Assembly (NCBI GenBank): GCA_910588315.1
Contig: CAJUQF010000064.1
Span: 3,860 to 11,001 of the forward strand
Source: an uncultured Christensenellaceae bacterium
GTDB lineage: Bacteria > Bacillota > Clostridia > Christensenellales > Pumilibacteraceae
Length of the DNA stretch: 7,142 nucleotides
Reading direction: 5' to 3'
This document shows positions 1 through 6,617 of this stretch, piece by piece; position 1 is the first letter of the stretch; every line of letters begins with the position of its first letter. A model generated the notes under the pieces. That model worked only from the letters and a program-made list of their open reading frames with translations, made no database searches and was not told the DNA's origin. A program made the position numbers and the translations under genes.

Positions 1-866
1 ATCTCGGAACGCTCATCGTGCCGCTCGTGACGTGTTTGATGTGCGTAGTCGGGTTTGTGCTTGCGTTCCGTATGCCGAAGAACTATACGCCCGAGATCGT
101 CGAGAAAGAACTCAAAAAGATGAATATCAAGATCGACACCGGTGCGCTCGCAAAGAACCGCGCCGTAAGCGTGCTGATTTGGATCGCGGCGTTTTTCATA
201 CCGTTTGTCGGCGCGTACGTTTTGGTACGTAAGCATAAAGCAATGCGGGTTATAGCCGACGAAAAGGGAGTAAAGCTCATAGGTAACTGCGCGCTGTTTG
301 CTATAGTGTGCATAATTCTTCCCATACTGCTTATAAACTTTGTCGGTTATATTTTGCATCAGTGCAATAAAGACAGGCTCATTAATGCCGAGTACGAAAA
401 ACTCGAAGCGGAAGGAACCGCTACCGTCGCGGTGCGCGACGTAAAAGAACCGACCGAGCGCGGCGAGATAGTTTTCGTTCAGGTTGCGCTGTCGGTGCTT
501 TCCGGATTCCTGTTCGGTTTTATCTGGCTCGGCATGCTTATAGCCAACATCGCAAAGATAGCGACAAACTCAACTAAGCTCAAATGTATAGGCAAGTGGC
601 TGCTCGGCTGTTTCGTGCCGTTTGCCGGGATATACATGTTGTTAAAAGAGCATAAAGCGCTCAAGGCGGTCGCGGACAGCGTAGGCGCCGAGACTATAGG
701 CAATAGCGTGCCGTATATTGTTTTCGGGATATTGCTGCCGTTATTGCCGCTCAATGTAGTCGGGCTGTCGCTGTGGCAATGCAATGTCAACAGGATACTC
801 GATAAGCAGGCGGAAAAGAACGAGCAGACCGTTATAAGCGAACCCGTCACGGAAGGCAATGTCTAA
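1..866 (+). CDS. Duplicated multi-pass membrane protein, 5'-truncated by window edge
   Basis: The reading frame is open from the first base, with no stop upstream of the GTG at 18, so the true start probably lies outside the window. Numbering from that GTG as residue 1, hydrophobic segments lie at about 1-17 (running upstream), 50-70, 92-113, 151-176, 192-209 and 231-252. Residues 55-123 and 194-262 are an ungapped internal repeat with an offset of 139 residues and about 28 of 69 identical positions. Shared anchors are P62/P201, H73-K74-A75/H212-K213-A214, A80-D81/A219-D220, G89-N90/G228-N229, P102/P241, N107/N246 and Q115-C116-N117/Q254-C255-N256. The protein is therefore two related halves of about three membrane segments each. 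I do not recognise the family; a resemblance to small DUF4234-like membrane domains is only an impression. The stop overlaps the next gene by 8 bases, so it is probably co-translated with the lipid acyltransferases and may act at the membrane in the same process. Confidence 0.8.
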   Translation, partial: LGTLIVPLVTCLMCVVGFVLAFRMPKNYTPEIVEKELKKMNIKIDTGALAKNRAVSVLIWIAAFFIPFVGAYVLVRKHKAMRVIADEKGVKLIGNCALFAIVCIILPILLINFVGYILHQCNKDRLINAEYEKLEAEGTATVAVRDVKEPTERGEIVFVQVALSVLSGFLFGFIWLGMLIANIAKIATNSTKLKCIGKWLLGCFVPFAGIYMLLKEHKALKAVADSVGAETIGNSVPYIVFGILLPLLPLNVVGLSLWQCNVNRILDKQAEKNEQTVISEPVTEGNV

Positions 867-1515
867 ATTTTCGTCGTGGTTTGTTAAGTTTACCGGTAAA
901 CCGATTCAATGGCTGTGCTTTCGTACCAAGGTCTATTACGAGGATAGGAAAGCTCAAAGCCGTAAGATAAAGGGTCCGGCAATAATAATCTCCAATCATA
1001 CGTCGGTATATGATTTTGCCGTCATGCTGTACGTGTTTCCGCACAGGTATTTGCGCTATCTTATGGCGGAATGTTTGTACGAAAAACGCAGTCTCGGCAG
1101 ATTCCTTACGGCTATGGGCGGCGTGCGCGTCGACCGCGATTCGTTCGATTTTTCGTTCGTGGATAAGAGCGTCGATATTCTCGCGGACGGCGGCGTAGTG
1201 GGCATTTTTCCCGAAAGCCGATTGCCTGTGGAAGGGGAAGAACGACCGATACCGTTTAAGCCGAGCGCTGCGTATATAGCTCTACTAAGCGGTGCGCCGA
1301 TAATCCCCGTGTATACCGACGGCAGTTATTTCCGCAAGCGTCGGGCGCGCGTCATAATAGGCAAGCCGATCATCGCGGAAGATCTTGCAAGCGACGTTAC
1401 GGACGAAAAGCAACGGATCGAAATAATCAGCGGGATATTGCGAAATCGAATTGTGGAACTCGGAAATGAACTCGAACGAAGGATCGCAAAAACAAAAAAG
1501 CAAAAATCAAAATAA
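859..1515 (+). CDS. PlsC-type 1-acylglycerol-3-phosphate O-acyltransferase (first copy)
   Basis: This 218-residue protein has the layout of the lysophospholipid acyltransferase (PlsC/AGPAT) family, which moves an acyl chain from acyl-ACP or acyl-CoA to a glycerophospholipid hydroxyl at the inner membrane face. The catalytic HX4D motif is H47-T-S-V-Y-D52. A block-II-like GGVRVDRD lies at 87-94, and the acceptor-binding block III reads FPES (117-120) followed by R121, where the family usually has FPEG. A hydrophobic block with a conserved-looking PVY lies near 150. The length is typical of the short bacterial members. The C-terminus is strongly basic and lysine-rich. The ATG at 859 follows GGAAGG closely and overlaps the upstream stop by 8 bases, which suggests translational coupling. 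A second PlsC-like gene follows with an overlap of about 50 bases. Exact substrate is not visible; the Gly-to-Ser change in block III could alter acceptor preference. Confidence 0.88.
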   Translation: MSKFSSWFVKFTGKPIQWLCFRTKVYYEDRKAQSRKIKGPAIIISNHTSVYDFAVMLYVFPHRYLRYLMAECLYEKRSLGRFLTAMGGVRVDRDSFDFSFVDKSVDILADGGVVGIFPESRLPVEGEERPIPFKPSAAYIALLSGAPIIPVYTDGSYFRKRRARVIIGKPIIAEDLASDVTDEKQRIEIISGILRNRIVELGNELERRIAKTKKQKSK

Positions 1516-2170
1516 AAAGAAACGGTCGTTTCGGCATTGGTTTTACGATTTCGTAAAGATAACCGGAGCGTTATCGGCTTTGATATGTCTGCGTCCCAAG
1601 CGTCTGTACGAGAATAAGAAAGCGACAAAAGCTTTGCGTGGCAGAGCGCTCGTCGCATCAAATCATACCGGCGTACTCGATCCCATCGCGCTGCACTTTT
1701 CATTCCCGACGCGGCGACTGCATTTCTGGGCTATGCGCGAAATATTCGAAAGCAAAGCCGGTAATTGGTTTTTTACTCACGTACTGTGCATACCCGTGGA
1801 CAGAGCGAACGTCGGGCTGTCGACTGTAAACCGTTCTGTCGACGTGCTTAAAGAAAACGGTATATTGTGTATCTTTCCGGAAGGCGCTATCAACACATCG
1901 GGCGAAGGCGTAAACGCTTACAAATCGGGTGCGGCGCTGATCGCACTGCGCGGCAAGGCGCCCGTCGTTCCCGTGTATATCGTTCCGCGAAAGAAATGGT
2001 ATAATCGCAGTGTGACGGTAATCGGCGAACCGATCATGTTGACGGCGGGAGATATCCCTGTATCGGAGATGCTGAAGTCAGTTAAAACGCTCACCGATAT
2101 TCTGCACGAAAAAGAACTTATACTGATGGATATTTACGATAAATGGAAAAATCGCAAATCTACGAAATAA
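1466..2170 (+). CDS. PlsC-type acyltransferase (second, tandem copy)
   Basis: From the ATG at 1466 the protein has 234 residues; a TTG at 1451 in the same frame would add five. I prefer the ATG because it is the stronger codon and GGAAC lies about seven bases upstream. The HX4D catalytic motif is H67-T-G-V-L-D72 and block III is a canonical FPEG at 137-140, followed by a hydrophobic ALIALRGKAPVVPVY block. A PVDR sequence occurs at the position of block II. Residues 1-20 are low-complexity and lysine/asparagine-rich, an unusual basic extension before the domain. It aligns along its length with the preceding acyltransferase, with the same spacing of motifs, so the two are divergent tandem paralogues. 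The known family role is sn-1 or sn-2 acylation of glycerophospholipids. Having two copies suggests either sequential acylation steps or different acceptors. It overlaps both neighbours, by about 50 and 28 bases. Confidence 0.88.
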   Translation: MNSNEGSQKQKSKNQNKKKRSFRHWFYDFVKITGALSALICLRPKRLYENKKATKALRGRALVASNHTGVLDPIALHFSFPTRRLHFWAMREIFESKAGNWFFTHVLCIPVDRANVGLSTVNRSVDVLKENGILCIFPEGAINTSGEGVNAYKSGAALIALRGKAPVVPVYIVPRKKWYNRSVTVIGEPIMLTAGDIPVSEMLKSVKTLTDILHEKELILMDIYDKWKNRKSTK

Positions 2171-3564
2171 CCGAGAATAGATTTTTGCCGTATTCCGATA
2201 TCGAGGGATTGGCAACGCTGTCGCCGTGCGCAACGCTCACCGAGATGTGGGAGTTTTGCGTATCGCGTTATGCCGATAGAACGTCCGTCATAGATAGCGG
2301 GATCGAATATTCCTATGCCGACGTCGATCGCGACGTTTCCGAATTTCGCGGCGCGCTCGTCAAAGTCGGTATAGAAAGTGGTACGCTCGTCGGGATAAAG
2401 ATTGCAAATTCTTATGCATTCGTTAAAGCTTTTTTGGCGATAACGACGCTTGCCGCGACGGCGGTATTGATCCCTGTCGAGACAGACCGCGAGATCGAAA
2501 AAAGGTTTATCGCGAAAACAGGAATAAAATTCGTAGTATCGGACGGAGCGACTTTGCCGGAGCGAGTTATAGCGATCGACGTAAACGAAAAGGCCGAGTC
2601 CGCGCCGCCCGTCGCCGCCGATCCGTCGGACGGTTGCGCGGTCGTATTTACCGGCGGGAAATCGGGCAGGCAAAAAGGCGCGGTGCTTTCCAATAGAGCG
2701 GTGACGCGCGGCACGCTCAACGGCTGTTACGGCTATCGCGGACTTATTGGCGCAAGGTACTTTTCGGTGATCCCGTTTACGCATGTTTTCGGATTGATAC
2801 GCAATTTACTGACTGCGCTGTATACGGGCAGTTCGGTATATATTTGCAGACAGATGCAGTCCATGTTCCGCGAAATGCGCGAGGCAAAGCCTACTATACT
2901 CGTACTCGTTCCCGCGCTTTTGGAAGCGGGAAGCCGCTTGTCGCGCCGTCAAGGCGCCGAGTATTTCGGCGGTGCGGTCAAAATAATCATCTGCGGCGGC
3001 GCGGCATGCCCGCCGGAACTTGTAAAAAGTTATGCCGATATGGGCATAAAAATATATTTCGGTTACGGACTGACAGAATCGGCAAATCTTGTCAGCGGAA
3101 ATCATATGAGTCTCGAGAAACCGACTTCGGTGGGGTTGCCGTTTCCCGGTCAGACACTCAAGATAGAAAACGGCGAGCTTTGGATAAAAGGCGATAACGT
3201 TTTCGACGGATACATCGGCGGCGACGAAGAAAACGCCGTAGCCGCCGACGGATGGTTCCCGACCGGCGATCTCGCAGAGTTCGACGACGACGGTTTTTTG
3301 TATATCACGGGCGTCAAAAAGAATCTTATCGTTTTGCCGAACGGCGAGAAGATTTCGCCGTCCGAGCTAATAGAAAAGTTCGAATGTTCCAAGTCGGTCA
3401 CAAACGTTTCGGTCGGAACGGAAGAGATAGGCGGTGTGCGTCGGCTCGTTCTCGAATGTCGGTTGGCGGACGGCAAATACAGAGATGACGCCATGAACGA
3501 ATTGGAAAGGATCAACGAATCATTGCCGTCGTTTAAGCGTGTAAACAAGATAATAATTTCGTAA
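2143..3564 (+). CDS. AMP-dependent acyl ligase (ANL superfamily), short, lacking A10 motif
   Basis: The 473-residue product has the core order of ANL adenylating enzymes, which activate a carboxylate as acyl-AMP and pass it to a thiol. The P-loop (A3) is at 169-179 and reads FTGGKSGRQKG, a divergent form of the usual S/T-rich loop that keeps K178. FTHVFG (212-217) matches A4, YGLTE (308-312) A5, GELWIKG (344-350) A6, TGD (374-376) A7, and GVKKN (390-394) stands at the A8 hinge without the usual arginine. The C-terminus ends IIIS at 470-473, just before the place where relatives carry the PKTxxGKxxR (A10) motif with the adenylation lysine. With an ACP gene 11 bases downstream and a PPTase next, an acyl-ACP synthetase role is more likely than CoA ligation; this is inference. 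The start overlaps the acyltransferase stop by 28 bases and has only a weak ribosome binding site, consistent with coupling. Confidence 0.85.
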   Translation: MEKSQIYEITENRFLPYSDIEGLATLSPCATLTEMWEFCVSRYADRTSVIDSGIEYSYADVDRDVSEFRGALVKVGIESGTLVGIKIANSYAFVKAFLAITTLAATAVLIPVETDREIEKRFIAKTGIKFVVSDGATLPERVIAIDVNEKAESAPPVAADPSDGCAVVFTGGKSGRQKGAVLSNRAVTRGTLNGCYGYRGLIGARYFSVIPFTHVFGLIRNLLTALYTGSSVYICRQMQSMFREMREAKPTILVLVPALLEAGSRLSRRQGAEYFGGAVKIIICGGAACPPELVKSYADMGIKIYFGYGLTESANLVSGNHMSLEKPTSVGLPFPGQTLKIENGELWIKGDNVFDGYIGGDEENAVAADGWFPTGDLAEFDDDGFLYITGVKKNLIVLPNGEKISPSELIEKFECSKSVTNVSVGTEEIGGVRRLVLECRLADGKYRDDAMNELERINESLPSFKRVNKIIIS

Positions 3565-3575
3565 AGGCGGGAATT

Positions 3576-3827
3576 ATGACAAGACAGGAAATCACGGAAA
3601 AATTAAAAGACATTATCAAGCTCGTCAACTCCGAGCTTGTCGACGTTGCGGATAACGCGACGGAAAACTCCACTCTATCAGGCGACATCGGGTTGGATTC
3701 CGTAGGTATGCTCGTTATCGTCATAGCCGTAGAAGAATCTTTCGGCGTATCGTTCGAAAACGCTAATATCGGCGATTTCAAAACGGTAGGCGACGTTGTA
3801 GATCATATAGAAGCGAGCCTTAAATGA
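3576..3827 (+). CDS. Acyl carrier protein
   Basis: This small acidic 83-residue protein has the ACP fold signature. Helix 1 is at about 3-20, a variable loop follows, and the phosphopantetheine site is G39-L-D-S-V-G44 with S42 as the attachment serine, at the expected position. Helix II (VGMLVIVIAVEESFGVSF) follows, then a short helix and a final helix near 71-82. The ATG at 3576 has a strong AAAGGCGGG ribosome binding site at 3563-3571, making it one of the best-initiated genes of the run and fitting the high level normally needed for a carrier. It is probably not the housekeeping ACP of fatty acid synthesis, since no fab genes adjoin it and its helix II departs from the usual DSLD form. The likely partners are the ligase immediately upstream, which would load it, and the PPTase domain encoded immediately downstream, which would convert it from apo to holo form. 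Confidence 0.92.
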   Translation: MTRQEITEKLKDIIKLVNSELVDVADNATENSTLSGDIGLDSVGMLVIVIAVEESFGVSFENANIGDFKTVGDVVDHIEASLK

Positions 3828-4828
3828 GGTGGGTTTATAAAGATCCGGCGGTCGGAGATATCGTGCGCGTCAAACTCGGCAGTGTCTATCATTACGGCAT
3901 ATACGCGCCGTGCGACGAGGTGATACAGTTCGGTCTGCCGCCGACGATAGACCGTGCGGCGGAGAGCGTGCGTGTGCTTTCGTCGTCCGTAGATCGATTT
4001 CTCGCCGGCGGCTTTTTGGAAGTAGGCGAGCCGACTGACGGCGAAAAAAAGATTGCGCGCAAAAAAGAGCAGGTATATATCTGTGCGCGCTCGCGTATCG
4101 GCGAAGGCGGGTACGACATAATCCATAATAATTGCGAGCATTTTGCATACGAGTGTATGTTCGGCATAAAGTACTGTTCGCAGGTGGGTGGCACTCAAAA
4201 ACTACGCGAGCATCCCATCGTCGACGTGTATGTCGCAAAACTGCCGTTCGATGTATCATCACAGGAAATATATCCGAACGAGCGCGCGACGGAAATAGCA
4301 AAGTGCGGCGCCGAGTCTGTTCGCGCCGAAAAGTTTTACGTGTGGAAATTGCTCGAGCATGCTTTTTCTCGCACGTTCGGTTTGGATATGCGTTCGCTCG
4401 GGATCAAGAAGAATAAAAACGGCAAGTGGACTTGCCCTAAATATTATTTTTCGCTTTCGCACAGCGGTGATATCGTAGCTGTTGCGATTTCGAGAAAACC
4501 TTTGGGTGTCGACATCGAAAAAATATCCGATAGATTCGACGGCAAACTCGGAAGCGAAATGTTAACTGCAAAAGAAATACGCAATGCGCCGAATGAAAAA
4601 AGCACCGCGCGGCTGTATGTCAACGAGTTGTGGACGGTAAAGGAAGCGATATTCAAACTCGGCGGCGGCAAGAGTTTCGTTCCCGATAATATCGAGACCG
4701 AAAAAGTTAAGCGTATTACGAAAATAGTAAGAGACGATACGACGGAATACTTTTTGACCGTCGTATGCGACGATGCCGAAAAAGCCGTGTTCGTAACGCA
4801 CGGCGGCGGGTTGACTTTATCCGAATAA
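3824..4828 (+). CDS. LRAT-like thiol acyltransferase/hydrolase fused to 4'-phosphopantetheinyl transferase
   Basis: The 334-residue product has two domains. Residues 1 to about 130 resemble the lecithin:retinol acyltransferase (LRAT/HRASLS, NlpC/P60-superfamily) fold. It opens with VGDIVRVKLG (10-19), has a candidate catalytic H23 in HYGIY, and shows the hallmark N103-C104-E105-H106-F107 with nucleophile C104. Family members form an acyl-cysteine intermediate and transfer or hydrolyse acyl chains. Residues from about 150 to 334 are a Sfp/AcpS-superfamily PPTase, with SLSHSGD (210-216), GVDIE (228-232, metal-binding D230 and E232) and WTVKEAIFKLGG (270-281, W270, K273, E274). This domain would attach phosphopantetheine to S42 of the ACP encoded just upstream. 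The ATG overlaps the ACP stop as ATGA and has no clear ribosome binding site, so translation is probably coupled. The fusion is unusual, and it puts carrier activation and acyl handling in one polypeptide. The LRAT assignment rests on the short motifs; another papain-like family is possible. Confidence 0.85.
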   Translation: MRWVYKDPAVGDIVRVKLGSVYHYGIYAPCDEVIQFGLPPTIDRAAESVRVLSSSVDRFLAGGFLEVGEPTDGEKKIARKKEQVYICARSRIGEGGYDIIHNNCEHFAYECMFGIKYCSQVGGTQKLREHPIVDVYVAKLPFDVSSQEIYPNERATEIAKCGAESVRAEKFYVWKLLEHAFSRTFGLDMRSLGIKKNKNGKWTCPKYYFSLSHSGDIVAVAISRKPLGVDIEKISDRFDGKLGSEMLTAKEIRNAPNEKSTARLYVNELWTVKEAIFKLGGGKSFVPDNIETEKVKRITKIVRDDTTEYFLTVVCDDAEKAVFVTHGGGLTLSE

Positions 4829-4840
4829 CGGTAGTATAAT
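4811..4840 (+). promoter_or_regulatory. Sigma-A-type promoter for rRNA methyltransferase gene
   Basis: A TTGACT -35 element (4811-4816) and a perfect TATAAT -10 element (4835-4840) are separated by 18 bases. The -35 lies inside the last codons of the LRAT-PPTase gene and the -10 just after its stop. Transcription would be expected to start near 4846-4848, only about three to five bases before the ATG at 4851. No Shine-Dalgarno sequence occurs between the -10 and the ATG. Confidence 0.68.
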
Positions 4841-4850
4841 ATAAATCGTT

Positions 4851-6176
4851 ATGAACGTCAAAGACATCATCGAAACGGAAATATTATCCAACGGCATGAA
4901 CGGTGAGGGCGTGGCGCGCACGGACGGTAAGGTCGTGTTCGTGCCTTACACGCTCAAAGGCGAGCGCGTGAGAGCGACGATCAGACAGATCAAAAAGAAT
5001 TATATAACGGCGTCGGTAATAAAAGTTTTGTCGCCGTCGAAGCATCGCGTAACGCCTTCGTGTCCGCATTACTATAAATGCGGCGGTTGCGATATGGGTC
5101 ATATCTCGGAAGAATATCGGCGCGAGATACTGATCGCGGAACTCCAAAACAACTTGAAAAAGATAGCTCGGCTCGATATAGCGCCGAGCGAATTTATTGC
5201 TTGCGACGGGTCGCAAAGCGTCAGGAACAAACTGTCGATGCCGTTCGGCATGGAGAACGGCAAAGTCGTTTTGGGGCTTTATAAGCAAGATACGCACGTC
5301 GTAGTGCAGGTCGAGTGCGGCATGTCGGGAAAACTGGCAAAAGAGATAGCGCGAATAGTCACGGATTTTGCCAATGCGAAAAAGTTGTCGGTATACAATT
5401 CGGATACGGGTAAAGGCTTGCTCAGACATCTCATAGTGCGCGAGATAGAAGGACGCGCGTCGGCGACGCTGGTCATAAATGCGAAAAAATTCGACGGGGA
5501 GAAAGAGTTGTCATGGATGATGCCCGACGGCGTCGATTTTTTCGTTTGCCCGAACGAAAAGCATAATAACGTAATAATGGGCGAGACCGTTCGACTTGTC
5601 AAAGGCAAGCCGCATATCGACGTAGAAGTATCGGGCGTAAAAGCCGAACTCGGACCGCTCTCGTTTTTTCAGGTGAACGACGTTATACGCGATAAGCTTT
5701 ACGAAAGCGCGATAGGTTGTATTCGGTCCGATACGCTTGTCGACCTTTACAGCGGCATAGGTATTACGAGCAATCTTGCCGCGAAAAAGTGTAATAAGGT
5801 CATCGCCGTAGAATGTGTGCCGCAGGCGGTAGACGACGCCGACGTGACCGCGGCGCTCAACGGTAACGAAGATAAGATAAAGAACATCTGCGGCAAAGTG
5901 CAGGAAGTATTGTCGGATATAAAAATCGAAGCGGGACAGTGCGACGTGCTTGTCGATCCGCCGCGCAAGGGTTGCGGCAGAGAAGTTATGCAGGCGATCT
6001 CGCGATTGCAACCGCAAAACCTGATTTACATTTCGTGCAATCATGCGACGATGTGCCGTGATATCCGCGACTTTCTCGACGTTCGACCCGATTACGTCCC
6101 GACCGTATGTAAAGTATTCGATATGTTTCCGGCGACCCACCACACGGAAACACTCGTCGTGCTTTCGAAACGATAA
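4851..6176 (+). CDS. rlmD: 23S rRNA (uracil-C5)-methyltransferase, RlmD/RumA family
   Basis: This complete 441-residue protein is of normal family length. The enzyme methylates a uracil in 23S rRNA (U1939 and/or U747 in characterised relatives) using S-adenosylmethionine. An N-terminal TRAM RNA-binding domain covers about 5-62. An iron-sulfur cluster motif C71-X5-C77-X2-C80 is completed by C156. The Rossmann methyltransferase domain has SFFQVN (271-276), the SAM-binding motif DLYSGIGI (298-305), DPPRKG (369-374), the catalytic nucleophile C396 in YISCN, and the general base E433 in HTET near the C-terminus. All key residues are present, so it should be active. The ATG at 4851 is preferred because TRAM begins at once after it; the next ATG at 4896 would cut into the domain. 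It has its own promoter and is probably functionally unrelated to the lipid gene run. Bacillota often have several family members, so the exact uracil target and the symbol are less certain than the family. Confidence 0.93.
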   Translation: MNVKDIIETEILSNGMNGEGVARTDGKVVFVPYTLKGERVRATIRQIKKNYITASVIKVLSPSKHRVTPSCPHYYKCGGCDMGHISEEYRREILIAELQNNLKKIARLDIAPSEFIACDGSQSVRNKLSMPFGMENGKVVLGLYKQDTHVVVQVECGMSGKLAKEIARIVTDFANAKKLSVYNSDTGKGLLRHLIVREIEGRASATLVINAKKFDGEKELSWMMPDGVDFFVCPNEKHNNVIMGETVRLVKGKPHIDVEVSGVKAELGPLSFFQVNDVIRDKLYESAIGCIRSDTLVDLYSGIGITSNLAAKKCNKVIAVECVPQAVDDADVTAALNGNEDKIKNICGKVQEVLSDIKIEAGQCDVLVDPPRKGCGREVMQAISRLQPQNLIYISCNHATMCRDIRDFLDVRPDYVPTVCKVFDMFPATHHTETLVVLSKR

Positions 6177-6218
6177 TGACAGGTCGCTCTGCAATTATAT
6201 GTTTACTCATGTATCGAA

Positions 6219-6224
6219 AAGGAG
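6219..6224 (+). promoter_or_regulatory. Ribosome binding site fixing a TTG start
   Basis: AAGGAG at 6219-6224 lies nine bases before a TTG at 6234, from which the receiver domain begins exactly at MKNILIIDDD. No in-frame ATG lies between, so this site decides the TTG start. I see no convincing -35/-10 pair in the 57 bases between the upstream methyltransferase stop and this gene. Confidence 0.65.
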
Positions 6225-6233
6225 AACTTCGAT

Positions 6234-6617
6234 TTGAAAAACATACTGATTATTGATGACGATGTTTATATCGGCAATATGATAGAAGAAGTCTTGAAAA
6301 TAGAGGGGTATGCCGTTATGCGTGCATATTCCGGAACGGAAGCGCTCCTTGTGCTATCGAATAATAAGCCCGATCTGATACTGTTGGATTTAATGCTGCC
6401 CGGATTGAGCGGCGAGGAAGTGTTAGCGAAAATCAAAGATATCCCCGTAATAGTTATCAGTGCAAAACTCGATATTGACAATAAAGTGGACGTTTTGCTC
6501 GGCGGCGCCGTCGATTACATTACAAAGCCGTTTAATTGCTCGCCCGTATTTCCGTGCAACTGCGAAAAAGTGTTGCTGCGTCGGAAACGACACTGTCTTT
6601 CGGTGGTATCGAATTGA
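6234..6617 (+). pseudogene. Response regulator, receiver half (frameshifted OmpR/PhoB-family gene)
   Basis: Residues 1-101 are a typical CheY-like receiver domain: the acidic triad D8-D9-D10, the phospho-acceptor D52 in LLDLMLPG, S76 at the conserved Ser/Thr position, and K98 in DYITKPF. After N101 the frame runs into 26 residues without similarity to the family and stops at 6617. The expected continuation (LLARI, linker and winged helix) is present in the -1 frame from 6536. Relatives normally have about four residues between KPF and LLAR, where this sequence has two bases, so a net deletion of about 10 bases near 6534-6536 explains the break. Translation starts at TTG 6234 behind AAGGAG. 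No histidine kinase gene is visible in the window. A truncated receiver could still be made, but the gene most likely no longer encodes a full DNA-binding regulator, unless the break is a sequence or assembly error. Confidence 0.75.

Noticed and set aside
18..20. GTG at 18 as the true start of the first gene
   Set aside because: The frame is open to the window edge and a hydrophobic segment runs across this point; no ribosome binding site is visible before it.
1451..1453. TTG at 1451 as start of the second PlsC gene
   Set aside because: ATG at 1466 is a stronger codon with GGAAC at a suitable distance; the extra five residues add nothing to the domain.
1494..1500. A-AAA-AAG slippery heptamer, in frame in the first PlsC gene, as a programmed frameshift fusing the two acyltransferases
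   Set aside because: A -1 shift leads to a frame that stops after about 18 codons; the second PlsC gene lies in the +1 frame, so the heptamer cannot join them.
2134..2784. Long minus-strand open frame of 216 codons opposite the ligase gene
   Set aside because: No recognisable domain, arginine/tyrosine-rich composition typical of an antisense shadow, and the + strand gene has clear ligase motifs.
5511..6194. Long minus-strand open frame of 227 codons opposite the rRNA methyltransferase gene
   Set aside because: It is the antisense shadow of a well-conserved catalytic domain, with no motif of its own.
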